A DNA stretch of 64,000 nucleotides from Sporofaciens musculi. Lineage in GTDB: Bacteria; Bacillota; Clostridia; Lachnospirales; Lachnospiraceae. Position numbers and translations under genes: made by a program. The notes below the pieces were generated by a model. The model did no database searches. It worked only from the letters and a program-made list of their open reading frames with translations, and was not told the DNA's origin. Positions 16,025 through 24,721 of the stretch are shown piece after piece. Each line of letters starts with the position of its first letter. The stretch's first letter is position 1. Location of the stretch: assembly GCF_009830285.1 (NCBI RefSeq), contig NZ_WUQX01000001.1, forward strand, positions 5,362,838-5,426,837, read 5' to 3'.

Positions 16025-17098
16025 CTACATCGCTATATTGCCAACTGCCTGTATCTGGATATTGTTGCTGATCTCATTAAACGACAGCACATACACATCT
16101 GGGAAGAATTGCTCTATCAGACGGTAGACATGGATTCTTACCACCTGACTTGTCAGAATAATTGGCGTCTGGCCAAGCTCCTGAAATTTCTTTACTTCCT
16201 CAGACATCTGTGTAATCACATTCTGCATCACATCCGGACTAAGCGCTAAGTATACGCCATGGTCGCCGTTTGTTAAGCTGGTAATAATATTTTTCTCCAG
16301 CTCGGCATCCAATGTCACGACTCTCATGCTGTTGCCCTCGCAGAATCTTCTGGTAATCGTACGTTTCAGCGCAACACGAATATTCTCCGTAATGGAATCC
16401 AAATCCCGCACCGTCATGGAAGAATCTACAATGGTCTCCATGATCGTCTCCATATCCTTAATTGGAATACCTTCTTTCAGCAGATTCGTCAAAATCTTCT
16501 GGAAGTTACCGTAAGAGATCAAATTCGGGATTAATTCGTCTACAAGCCCTGGCGACTGCTTCTTCATATTGTCAATCAGACGTACAACCTCCTGACGGTT
16601 CAAAAGCTCATGAGCATGCTTCTTCACAGTCTCTGACAAATGTGTCAGCATAACAGACAACGGATCAATAACCGTATATCCATAGATCTCAGCCATTTCT
16701 TTCTTATCCACGGTAATCCATTTACTAGGAATACCATATGCAGGCTCAATGGTATCTATTCCATCGATCTCCTTCTCAAGATTCGGCGGCTCTAAGGCAA
16801 GGTAGTAGTCTACCAAAATCTCTCCTTTCGCAACTTCCTCTCCCTTAATCTTAATAACATACTGGTTCGTGTTCAGGCTTGAGCTGTCACGCAGCCTGAT
16901 GGACGGAATGACAAGTCCCATCTCCTGTGCATACTGACGCCGGAAAATTACGATACGGTCGATCATCCTTCCGCCGCTTGCCTCGTCTACGAGAGGAATC
17001 AGGCTGTACCCAAACTCCATCTCGATTGGCTCCACTGAGATCAAAGAATATACGCTGTTGATATCTTTGAAATTTTCTTCATCCTCCATTATATTCAT
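16025..17098 (-). CDS. flhA: FlhA, cytoplasmic domain (second frame of a split flhA)
   Basis: 357 aa covering all of FlhA-C: EFGYSLIPLVDEASGGRMIDR, IRLRDSSSLNTNQYVIKIKG, GIPSKWITVDK and the C-terminal VYVLSFNEISNNIQIQAVG. This domain forms the nonameric ring that docks export chaperones. The ATG at 17098 overlaps the TGA of the membrane frame (ATGA). Together the two frames span 2081 bases; adding one base gives 693 codons, normal for one FlhA. Reading this frame backwards gives a Gly/Ser-rich linker that continues smoothly from the membrane frame, so one missing base between about 17100 and 17175 (for example the run at 17141-17143) is likely. Confidence 0.88.
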   Translation of the reverse strand: MNIMEDEENFKDINSVYSLISVEPIEMEFGYSLIPLVDEASGGRMIDRIVIFRRQYAQEMGLVIPSIRLRDSSSLNTNQYVIKIKGEEVAKGEILVDYYLALEPPNLEKEIDGIDTIEPAYGIPSKWITVDKKEMAEIYGYTVIDPLSVMLTHLSETVKKHAHELLNRQEVVRLIDNMKKQSPGLVDELIPNLISYGNFQKILTNLLKEGIPIKDMETIMETIVDSSMTVRDLDSITENIRVALKRTITRRFCEGNSMRVVTLDAELEKNIITSLTNGDHGVYLALSPDVMQNVITQMSEEVKKFQELGQTPIILTSQVVRIHVYRLIEQFFPDVYVLSFNEISNNIQIQAVGNIAM

Positions 17099-18105
17099 CG
17101 GATCAGCTTCCGCAACCCCGGACTGCCCATAGCCATTGGTCCCTGTTCCGGAACCGCTGCAAACGACTGCATACGACGAAGGAGGTAAAAACCACCAAGC
17201 ATCATTATAAGAGCAATCACTGAAAGCTGGAGCTTTGGCATCCCCGGAACTGCAATCAAAATAGCAAGAACGCCGCCTGCAATCATAATTGACCTTGGCT
17301 GTGCTGAGAACTGTCTTGTCACATCAATGTTCAGACTGTCTTCCGCAACCGCACGGGTTACAATCATACCGGTCGCCGTTGAGATAAGGAGTGCTGGTAT
17401 CTGCGATACCAGACCGTCGCCAATGGTCGCAATGGAATATACTTGAAGTACTTCCGCAAATCCCATACCGCCCTGTACCATACCGATGATACAGCCGCCC
17501 AGGAAATTGACTGCCGTAATGATCAGGGACATGGTTGCATCTCCCTTAACAATCTTCGTAGCACCATCCATGGAGCCATAAAAGTCAGCTTCCTTCTGAA
17601 TCTTGTAACGCCGCTCCTTCGCCTCATCCTCTGCGATAAGTCCGCTTCCCAAGTCAGCGTCAATCGCCATCTGCTTACCAGGCATAGCGTCCAACGTGAA
17701 TCTCGCCGCTACCTCAGCTACACGCTCCGCGCCCTTAGTAATAACAAGGAACTGTACTAATACAATAATCAGGAAGATAACAACTCCGACAACCACATTT
17801 CCCTGGAGAACAAAGTCACCCATGGATTTGATTACCTGTCCCGCCGTACCTGAATTACTAAGGATACTTCTCGTGGAAGATATATTGATTCCGATACGGT
17901 ATAAGGTTGTGATAAGAAGCAAAGAGGGGAAAATAGAAAATTCCAGCGCCTCTTTGATATTCATACTGATCAAAAGGATAATCAGCGATACCGCAATATT
18001 CAAAATAATCATAACGTCCAGAAAAAACGGACTTAACGGTATAATCAACAGCAGAACAATCATGACTACGATCAATGATACCGCATTATTTAATATATTT
18101 TTCAT
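17095..18105 (-). CDS. flhA: FlhA, membrane domain (first frame of a split flhA)
   Basis: 336 aa with seven or eight transmembrane helices and the FlhA signature region (LYRIGINISSTRSIL; the FHIPEP-equivalent loop ERVAEVAARFTLDAMPGKQM, AIDADLGSGLI, EADFYGSMDGATKIVKGDA). It forms the proton-driven export gate channel. The frame ends just after the last helix in the linker before the cytoplasmic domain. A true split at the domain boundary would be remarkable; a one-base homopolymer loss is simpler. The start is 3 bases after the flhB stop. Confidence 0.88.
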   Translation of the reverse strand: MKNILNNAVSLIVVMIVLLLIIPLSPFFLDVMIILNIAVSLIILLISMNIKEALEFSIFPSLLLITTLYRIGINISSTRSILSNSGTAGQVIKSMGDFVLQGNVVVGVVIFLIIVLVQFLVITKGAERVAEVAARFTLDAMPGKQMAIDADLGSGLIAEDEAKERRYKIQKEADFYGSMDGATKIVKGDATMSLIITAVNFLGGCIIGMVQGGMGFAEVLQVYSIATIGDGLVSQIPALLISTATGMIVTRAVAEDSLNIDVTRQFSAQPRSIMIAGGVLAILIAVPGMPKLQLSVIALIMMLGGFYLLRRMQSFAAVPEQGPMAMGSPGLRKLIR

Positions 18106-18108
18106 CCT

Positions 18109-19170
18109 CTACACCAACTTTTTATTCATTCGGAATACCTCAACCAGTATCTCCGCTACCACTCCATAATACTCTGCTGGAATCTGTCCTCCAAGCGGAG
18201 TCGAAGCATAGATTCCCCTTGCAAGGGGCTTATTTTCAATCACCGTGACATTGCTGTTCTCTGCAATCTCTACGATCTTAAGAGCAATATAATCCTGGCC
18301 TTTTGCCACGACGACAGGGGCATTGTCATGGTCTATATCATATCGAAGCGCAACTGCAAAATGCGTAGGGTTTCGGATAATAACATCTGCATCCGGAACT
18401 GCCTGCATCATTCTGCTCCTGGCCATGCTCTGCTGGAGACTCTTAATCTTACCCTTGACCTTAGGATCTCCTTCCATCTGTTTGTATTCTTCCTTGACTT
18501 CCTCTTTGGACATCTTAATATCTTTTTCATATTTCCATCTCTGGAAGAAAAAGTCAAAACCCGCAACAGCTGCAAAAATCATCCCTATCCTTAAAACCAT
18601 GCTTATAATCTCATTCAGAACATACGTAGCAACGCTAATAGTATTAATATCCATCATCTGCGCAATTACTACAAGCTGCTCCTTCAAAATCCTATATATA
18701 ACTACTGCCAGAACAATAATCTTTAGAAGCGATTTAAGCACTTCCACAAGCTGTCTCGTAGAAAACAGATTTTTAATACCTTTTATCGGATTAAGCTTAC
18801 TAAGTTTAAATTTTAACGGCTTCTTAGTAAAAAGGAACCGTGTCTGTATTCCAGTGGTAAGCACGCCAATAGCCAGACTAATTACACCAATTGGAAAAAT
18901 ACACCATGCCAACGTTTCCACCGCTTTCATACCTACAAGCTGTAGATTACCAAGAGAAAGCTCATTGATATCTGCAACCGAGGAGATCTGAAAGATTAAA
19001 CTCTCCCGAAGTCTGCGGTAAATAGTTGGAAAAAATAATTTTATACAATAGAAACACCCTACAAGCGAAGCGACCGCGATAACGTCCTTACTTACAGGAA
19101 CATTACCTTCCTTACGTTGGTCGTTTCGCTTCTTAGGTGTGGCTTTTTCGGTTTTTTCATCTGACGCCAA
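18109..19170 (-). CDS. flhB: Flagellar export specificity-switch protein FlhB
   Basis: 353 aa. The start is TTG (ASDEKTEKATPKKRNDQRKEG is the classic FlhB N-terminus) with AAGGAAG upstream. Four transmembrane helices are followed by the cytoplasmic domain with the self-cleaving NPTH site (IIRNPTHFAVALRYD). Cleavage at NPTH switches export from rod/hook to filament substrates. The C-terminus PLARGIYASTPLGGQIPAEY is typical. It lies between fliR and flhA as in other Firmicutes. Confidence 0.95.
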   Translation of the reverse strand: MASDEKTEKATPKKRNDQRKEGNVPVSKDVIAVASLVGCFYCIKLFFPTIYRRLRESLIFQISSVADINELSLGNLQLVGMKAVETLAWCIFPIGVISLAIGVLTTGIQTRFLFTKKPLKFKLSKLNPIKGIKNLFSTRQLVEVLKSLLKIIVLAVVIYRILKEQLVVIAQMMDINTISVATYVLNEIISMVLRIGMIFAAVAGFDFFFQRWKYEKDIKMSKEEVKEEYKQMEGDPKVKGKIKSLQQSMARSRMMQAVPDADVIIRNPTHFAVALRYDIDHDNAPVVVAKGQDYIALKIVEIAENSNVTVIENKPLARGIYASTPLGGQIPAEYYGVVAEILVEVFRMNKKLV

Positions 19171-19185
19171 AGGTGTTCACTTCCT

Positions 19186-19950
19186 TTATAAAAATGTCAG
19201 TATTCCCTGGACCGTCTTCATCATCGTTGTCATGATCTTCTCGATGAATTCGCCTGCAGGCGCATATAGAAGCGCCAAAAGGCCCAGACCAACAATTAAT
19301 TTCATCTGAATATTAATTACAAATATACTAATCTGCGGCACGACTTTATTCAGGATTCCAACTCCCATCTCCACAAGAAACTCTGCGGCAATCATGGGTA
19401 ACGCAAGCTTCACTCCCATGCTCACACATTCCAGAAAGATATCAATAATTTTCAGCGCAAGTCCCTGGGTAAGCACAATTCCGCCATATGGCACGATTTC
19501 TGCCGAAGTCAGCAAAATTTTCATCAGCGCCAGGTGACCGTCTACTGCGAAAAAAAGCATAATCAACCATGCCTGATACACACTACCTGTTATAGGCATC
19601 TGTGCATTACTCTGGGGATCATACACTGTAGCCATAGACAAACCAATCTGATAGTCTATAATATATCCTGCAAAACTAACAATAAAAAAAAAGTGCATGA
19701 CATATCCTAACACATATCCTGCCGCAAATTCTTTGATCAGAAGGAATCCGAACTCAATCGTACTCACAATCTCTACCGCCTCTTCCATCGAGGCCGAATA
19801 TACCATCATCGTTAAGATAAAAATAAATCCTCCCTTAACTCTAATCGGTATATTATTTCTTCCCAATATCGGATTCATTAAGATAAACCCTGACATTCGC
19901 ATCATAATCAGCGAAAATAAGGTAAGCTGTGCGGTATTATCTATCGACAT
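19186..19950 (-). CDS. fliR: Flagellar export apparatus protein FliR
   Basis: 254 aa, almost entirely hydrophobic helices. FSLIMMRMSGFILMNPILG at the start and QIGLSMATVYDPQSNAQMP in the middle are FliR signatures, followed by VQLA-type membrane segments and GEFIEKIM at the end. FliR joins FliP and FliQ in the helical export gate that seeds the rod. It lies 16 bases downstream of fliQ in the normal P-Q-R order. Confidence 0.95.
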   Translation of the reverse strand: MSIDNTAQLTLFSLIMMRMSGFILMNPILGRNNIPIRVKGGFIFILTMMVYSASMEEAVEIVSTIEFGFLLIKEFAAGYVLGYVMHFFFIVSFAGYIIDYQIGLSMATVYDPQSNAQMPITGSVYQAWLIMLFFAVDGHLALMKILLTSAEIVPYGGIVLTQGLALKIIDIFLECVSMGVKLALPMIAAEFLVEMGVGILNKVVPQISIFVINIQMKLIVGLGLLALLYAPAGEFIEKIMTTMMKTVQGILTFL

Positions 19951-19966
19951 GTCATCACTCCTCGCA

Positions 19967-20227
19967 TCAGCCTTGTATCATCCGAAAGATCTTCGTGGTA
20001 AAATCCTGTAATGACTCTAACATAGAACTGCCGGAAAAGACAAGTATGACACCTATTACCAATAATTTCGGCACAAATGTAATCGTCTGTTCATGAATCT
20101 GCGTCGCTGCCTGTATGATGGAGATCAAGATGCCTACCAGCATACTGATCACCAACATTGGACCTGCCAGTTGGATAATCAGTATGAATACCTCATACAT
20201 CAGGTCCGCCACTTCTCCATTCGTCAT
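19967..20227 (-). CDS. fliQ: Flagellar export apparatus protein FliQ
   Basis: 86 aa with two transmembrane hairpin helices, as in all FliQ. EVFILIIQLAGPMLVISMLV, then GILISIIQAATQIHEQTITFVPKL, is the family hallmark. Four copies assemble around FliP5-FliR1 in the gate. Intact and correctly placed between fliP and fliR. Confidence 0.96.
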   Translation of the reverse strand: MTNGEVADLMYEVFILIIQLAGPMLVISMLVGILISIIQAATQIHEQTITFVPKLLVIGVILVFSGSSMLESLQDFTTKIFRMIQG

Positions 20228-20244
20228 CTATATACTCCTTCCCG

Positions 20245-20900
20245 TCATCGGAAACTATTGACAATCGTGGAAAACAGAAGCTCCCATCCATTTACAGTTA
20301 CGAATAACAGCAGCTTGAACGGCATTGAGATCATCGCCGGAGGCAGCATCATCATACCCATAGACATAAGGGTAGATGAAACCACGATATCGATCAAAAG
20401 AAATGGAATGTATAACAAAAATCCTGCAGTAAATCCTCTTTTCAACTCACTCGTCATGAAGGATGGGATTACCACTGTCATAGGAAGATCTACTCTGTTT
20501 TCTGTTTCCTCCACCCCCGACATATCCACAAATAGCTTAAGTGAACTCTCCTCCGTATTCGTCAGCATAAATTCCTTCAGTGGAACCTGAGCGCGGGAAA
20601 TGGCTTCTTCCTGAGTAATCTCCTGGTTCTTATATGGCGTATAAGCTTCTGTATTGATCTGCTTAATGACCGGATCCATAATAAATAAAGTCAAAAAGAT
20701 TGCAATTCCGACTAATACCATATTTGGCGGCGTTTGTTGGACACCCATCGCATTTCTCAAAAAGAGAGAATGATTACTGTTCTTGCAAAAGACGTCACCA
20801 TGATTAAAAGAGAGGGCAGAAGTGATATGACTGTCAACATCAGCAGGATATCCAGTGTAGGAACCTGATTGCCATTCACATTGATTAATGAATCGTACAC
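20245..20900 (-). CDS. fliP: Flagellar export apparatus protein FliP, frame broken once as read
   Basis: The start is a GTG at 20900 that overlaps the fliO stop (TAGTG) and has GGAGG 9 bases upstream. The first frame gives about 45 residues ending VTSFARTVIILSF, then TGA. The conserved continuation LRNAMGVQQTPPNMVLVG is in the -1 frame and runs to 20245. A T5 run on the coding strand (20763-20759) sits at the junction, and one more T restores the universal 'TSFxRxVIxLSFLRNAxG' motif and 218 codons. FliP is the core of the export gate. Most likely a contraction of the run, although P-site -1 slippage on TTT-TGA is conceivable. There is no signal peptide at this start. Confidence 0.88.
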
Positions 20901-21250
20901 TAATTTCTACCTCCTCTTTTCGTTATGTCACCCAGTTTATCCATCATCGATTTAAAGTCTGGTATCTTCCCAGCTCCTTCTTCTCCATCCGGCTCCAAAG
21001 GAAACAGATCCTCATCCGAAATCTCGGACAGGAGACTGACCTGGCCTGACGTGACACCAACGAGCAGATATTTTCCACCCACCTGCACAATCGCAATGTG
21101 TCTGTCCTGGCCAAGGGTGATCTGATCGATCAGGCGCATATAACGAGAACTGCCGTTTCTGCCCAGCCCTTTGCCTATGTATTTGCTGGCCAAATAACTC
21201 AGATATATAATCACTATTACCGCAACAAAGGTGGCAATCACTCTCCACAT
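20900..21250 (-). CDS. fliO: Flagellar biosynthetic protein FliO
   Basis: 116 aa. One N-terminal transmembrane helix (VIATFVAVIVIIYLSYLASK) precedes a small cytoplasmic domain with the FliO pattern YMRLIDQITLGQDRHIAIV and GGKYLLVGVTSGQVSLL. FliO is a scaffold for FliP pentamer assembly. It lies between fliY and fliP; its stop overlaps the fliP start, which ties their translation together. Confidence 0.9.
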   Translation of the reverse strand: MWRVIATFVAVIVIIYLSYLASKYIGKGLGRNGSSRYMRLIDQITLGQDRHIAIVQVGGKYLLVGVTSGQVSLLSEISDEDLFPLEPDGEEGAGKIPDFKSMMDKLGDITKRGGRN

Positions 21251-21270
21251 ATCTTTCCTTCCCTACTCTC

Positions 21271-22716
21271 TTAATGCTGCTCTAACGCAATCAGATTCAC
21301 TTTCATGATCTCTGTAATTCTTATTCCAAAGTTGTCTTCCACAACTACAACATCACCCTTTGCAATGCACTGACCATTGACATATAAGTCTACCTGCTCG
21401 CCCGCCAGTTTGTCCAGAACTACCAGGGAACCTTTTGTAAAGTCAAGTATATCCTTCACCAGCTTCTTTGTCCTGCCAATCTCAACGGAAACCTCCAGAG
21501 GCACGCTCATGATCAGTTCCATGTTTTCTTCCTGTTCGCCCTCCAGTACGATTCCGGTATCCGCCTTCAAATTTGGCTGCATTGGAGGCTGTACATGGAT
21601 CATCTTCGGCTCAGGCGGCGCTGCCACCGGCTTGGGCGCACTATTCTGCTCCTGCATCTGCTGCTGCATCTGCTGCATCTGCTGCATCATCTGCTGCATC
21701 ATCTGCATCTGCATCATAGAAACATCGGGACTCACCATGGGCTGTGCTGCCCCCTGCATCATCGGCATCATCGCAGGCTGTGCTGCTGCACCTGCCGTCG
21801 GTTCAGCTACGGGCGCTGCCGCAGCCTGTGCTGGAACTGGCGCCGGTTCTGGCGCTGCCGCTGGTGTCGGTGCGGGCTCTGCTGCTACTGGTGTCGGCGC
21901 AGAAGCTGGCTCTGGCGTTGGTGCTGGCGCCGGTTCTGGGTCTGGCTCTCCGCCTACCATACCTGCAAGCATTCTCTCAATTTCCTCCTGAGACATCTTG
22001 CCCCCCGAAGCCTCTGCTGCCGGTTCGCTCGCTGCCGGCGCTGGTTCCGGTACTGGCGCTGGCGTCGGCGCTTCTGCCTGCGGTACGCTTTCCTGTCCGC
22101 CTGGAACATAAGGAATAATATCCTCCGGCGGAAGGAAACCTTCCACCAGTCCCTTTGCCAGTGCAATCGGCATAACATTAAAGAATTCGCTCTCCAACTT
22201 ATCTGCAATCTTCAAAGTGAATCCAATTAATACCTTTGGTTCTTCATCTATAAAATATTTATCTATAAACTGCTGCTCATTCTCCACCTCAAAAGAAATT
22301 GGCGTGGAGATATCTACTACTCTACCTAAGAATTCAGACAACGCTGTCGCAGATGCCCCCATCATCTGGTTCATGACCTCACAGACTGCACTGATGTTGA
22401 TCTCATCTAACTCAAAATCTTCATCCGCAATCTCCATCCCCATAGCCATCTCGACGATTACTTTAATATCATGCCTCTTAAGAAGCATAACATTCTGACC
22501 CTCCAGACCAGCAACATAAGTAATCTCGACACAGACTGCCGGATCAACCCTGTCTAATTCAAACTCTTCTTTTTTCACGATGTTGACAATAGGTGTCGTT
22601 ATATCTACCCTTGCACTCAGCATCGTGGAAACTGCTGTTGCCGACGCACCAAGGCTGATATTGAGTATCTCACCTATCGCATCTATTTCCAGTTTACTAA
22701 AGCAATCTGAATTCAT
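21271..22716 (-). CDS. fliY: Motor switch protein FliY (CheC-like phosphatase plus FliN domain)
   Basis: 481 aa. The N-terminal 200 residues are two CheC-like repeats (LEIDAIGEILNISLGASATA and INISAVCEVMNQMMGASATA), the CheY-P phosphatase module of FliY. The centre is about 170 residues of Pro/Ala/Glu repeats followed by a Met/Gln-rich tract (MQMQMMQQMMQQMQQ). The C-terminus is a FliN/SpoA domain (MSVPLEVSVEIGRTKKLVKD; GSLVVLDKLAGEQVDLYVNG). It builds the lower C-ring and resets CheY-P at the motor. The Gln/Met tract is unusually long. The repeat-rich DNA here also produces long antisense frames that are not genes. Confidence 0.93.
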   Translation of the reverse strand: MNSDCFSKLEIDAIGEILNISLGASATAVSTMLSARVDITTPIVNIVKKEEFELDRVDPAVCVEITYVAGLEGQNVMLLKRHDIKVIVEMAMGMEIADEDFELDEINISAVCEVMNQMMGASATALSEFLGRVVDISTPISFEVENEQQFIDKYFIDEEPKVLIGFTLKIADKLESEFFNVMPIALAKGLVEGFLPPEDIIPYVPGGQESVPQAEAPTPAPVPEPAPAASEPAAEASGGKMSQEEIERMLAGMVGGEPDPEPAPAPTPEPASAPTPVAAEPAPTPAAAPEPAPVPAQAAAAPVAEPTAGAAAQPAMMPMMQGAAQPMVSPDVSMMQMQMMQQMMQQMQQMQQQMQEQNSAPKPVAAPPEPKMIHVQPPMQPNLKADTGIVLEGEQEENMELIMSVPLEVSVEIGRTKKLVKDILDFTKGSLVVLDKLAGEQVDLYVNGQCIAKGDVVVVEDNFGIRITEIMKVNLIALEQH

Positions 22717-22755
22717 ATAAACCCTTCTCTCCTTCCGGGAAAATCACCCCTTTTT

Positions 22756-23196
22756 CTATTTGCCGATATCCAACGCTTTCTGCGCCATCAGCTTCATGGC
22801 ATTAAAGGCCGTAATGTTTGCCTCATAGGCTCTCGTCGCAGACATACCGTCTATTGTCTCTTTTACAAGATCTACGTTCGGCATCATAACATAGCCTTCC
22901 TCATTTGCATCCGGGTGATCCGGATTATAAACAGGATTCAGGTCTCTCTGATCTTCCACAATCTCCGTTACTTTCACTCCGCCCTTGGACGCAGTCCGGT
23001 TTAGGAGGCTGTTAAATTTGGTACGAAAAGAGGTGGTCGGTACCTCCTGCAAGACTACCATCTTTCGGCGGTAAGCTCCCCCGCTGGCCGTCCTGGTTGT
23101 CTCAGCATTGGAGATGTTCTCTGCTGCAATATCAAGCCGCTGCCTCTCTGCCGTCATCCCTGATGCACTTATATCAAATGAATTCAAAAAAGACAT
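22756..23196 (-). CDS. flgC: Flagellar proximal rod protein FlgC, displaced
   Basis: 146 aa. FDISASGMTAERQRLDIAAE, then NISNAETTRT, and the C-terminal PNVDLVKETIDGMSATRAYE and FNAMKLMAQKALDIGK are diagnostic of FlgC. In nearly all bacteria flgC directly follows flgB. Here it sits about 13 kb further down the operon, between cheY and fliY. No second flgC remains between flgB and fliE. The rod role is unchanged by family. Confidence 0.92.
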   Translation of the reverse strand: MSFLNSFDISASGMTAERQRLDIAAENISNAETTRTASGGAYRRKMVVLQEVPTTSFRTKFNSLLNRTASKGGVKVTEIVEDQRDLNPVYNPDHPDANEEGYVMMPNVDLVKETIDGMSATRAYEANITAFNAMKLMAQKALDIGK

Positions 23197-23211
23197 ACTA
23201 ACCTCCTTAAA

Positions 23212-23571
23212 CTAGCCAAGGATCTTCTTCACAGTTGATAAGACACGCTCCGGCTTAAATGGCTTTACAATAAAATCCTTTGCTCCTGACTTAATGGAAT
23301 CCATAACCATGGTCTCCTGTCCCATAGCAGAGCACATAACAACCGTTGCTCCTGGATCCATCGCCTTGATCTCCTTTAATGTCTCAAGACCGTCTTTGTT
23401 CGGCATGGTAATATCCATGAATACAAGATCCGGCTTCTCAGCAGTATAAGCCTCCACCGCTTTTACACCGTCCTCTGCTTCAATCAGATCCGTATACCCT
23501 GCCTGTGACAGCGTATTTTTTAACATCATTCTCATAAACGCCGCATCATCCACTAATAAAATCTTTGCCAT
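23212..23571 (-). CDS. cheY: Chemotaxis response regulator CheY
   Basis: 119 aa, a stand-alone receiver. Acidic pair VDD at 7-9, phospho-acceptor Asp53 in LVFMDITMPNKDG, VVMCSAMGQ with the switch Ser/Thr region, and IVKPFKPERV with the conserved Lys. CheY-P binds the FliM N-terminus, which is encoded next door, to change rotation. It lies between fliM and flgC. Confidence 0.95.
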   Translation of the reverse strand: MAKILLVDDAAFMRMMLKNTLSQAGYTDLIEAEDGVKAVEAYTAEKPDLVFMDITMPNKDGLETLKEIKAMDPGATVVMCSAMGQETMVMDSIKSGAKDFIVKPFKPERVLSTVKKILG

Positions 23572-23651
23572 TTCTTCTACCTCACTTTTGTTAATGTTAT
23601 TGTTATCATTATAATTTATTTACTCAGATAATCCTTGGATTTATCTGGTAG

Positions 23652-24698
23652 TTATACTGCCACGTCTTCTTCCGCCTCTTCAAGCAACTTGTTCGGCTCA
23701 ATCAGACGATCCTCAATCTTGACTGCTACATTCTTGTTATGTACGCCAAGCTGGCCATTGAACCATGGCTGGCCCTCGATATAGAGGGAAATCAGCGAAT
23801 CCTGTGGTTTGTTCAGGTCGATGACGTCTCCCACATGGAGATTGTATACATCGTCCAGATTCAGCTTCGCTATGCCAAGCTGCGCCATAATATCCATCTT
23901 GGATTCTCTGATATTCTCCAGAATATCCTCCTTGGTGTTCCGAAGATGCGCCGCATCGATCTTCTTTGCCAGATGCTTCGTCTTATCAATGATTTCAAAC
24001 ATGTTGCTTAAAAGCGTGCCTGGCATACAGATATTCATACTTCCATCAATTCCGCCAAGGGATATGTGCAGCATGATAATTACTACTGTCTCATCTACAC
24101 TAATTCCCTGGAACATACTTGGGTTCTCTTCCACCCGCTCGAACTCAACATCCAGATTGATATAACCAGCCCAGACATCTTTGGTAATCATAACCAAATA
24201 CTTTATAATTTTTGCATAGAGGGCAAGCTCAATATCCGTATAAGTATAAGACATATCTACCGACATATCCATCCCCGTCCCTCCAAGCATACGGTCAATC
24301 ATAGACGCCATCAGCAATGGACTAATATGCATCAGCATTGGAGGGTTACTGGACCGATCGGGCAAGTCTATATTAGCGATTGTGAGTACGTCCGACTCAT
24401 TCAACGCATTTCCAAATTCGTAATAACGCTGCTCCTCAACCCCCATAACCTCAACTTCACTGGCAGCCCGGAACAGACCATTGATCTGTGAAGCAGCTAT
24501 CCTGGAGTAGTTATCGTAGATACTGCTGAGCATCTTCAGCTTATCCTTCGTATACTTCTTTGGACTGAAGAAGTCGTACTTTTTGTACTCCTTCTCCTTT
24601 ACTACCTCCTTCTTTTCCTCTACCACCTCATCCGCACCGGAATTCTGCATGGAATTCAGCAATGCGTCTATCTGACTTTGCGATAATACATCTGCCAT
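23652..24698 (-). CDS. fliM: Flagellar motor switch protein FliM
   Basis: 348 aa. The N-terminal LSQSQIDALLNSMQNSGA is the CheY-P binding peptide. The middle domain begins at YDFFSPKKYTKDKL and includes the GGxG loop DRMLGGTGMDM. The C-terminal SpoA domain has LGIAKLNLDDVYNLHVGDVI and ends GQLGVHNKNVAVKIEDRL. It forms the C-ring wall between FliG and FliY. Position after motB is normal for clostridia. Confidence 0.95.
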   Translation of the reverse strand: MADVLSQSQIDALLNSMQNSGADEVVEEKKEVVKEKEYKKYDFFSPKKYTKDKLKMLSSIYDNYSRIAASQINGLFRAASEVEVMGVEEQRYYEFGNALNESDVLTIANIDLPDRSSNPPMLMHISPLLMASMIDRMLGGTGMDMSVDMSYTYTDIELALYAKIIKYLVMITKDVWAGYINLDVEFERVEENPSMFQGISVDETVVIIMLHISLGGIDGSMNICMPGTLLSNMFEIIDKTKHLAKKIDAAHLRNTKEDILENIRESKMDIMAQLGIAKLNLDDVYNLHVGDVIDLNKPQDSLISLYIEGQPWFNGQLGVHNKNVAVKIEDRLIEPNKLLEEAEEDVAV

Positions 24699-24721
24699 CC
24701 TAAACTCCCACTTTCCTTACT

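Noticed and set aside
18323..18991. 222-codon plus-strand frame opposite flhB
   Set aside because: Antisense shadow of a well-supported membrane protein, which naturally gives hydrophobic antisense frames.
21377..22230. Long plus-strand frames opposite fliY, rich in Cys/Ile or His/Leu
   Set aside because: They mirror the Pro/Ala/Gln/Met repeats of FliY on the other strand; no ribosome site and no family pattern.
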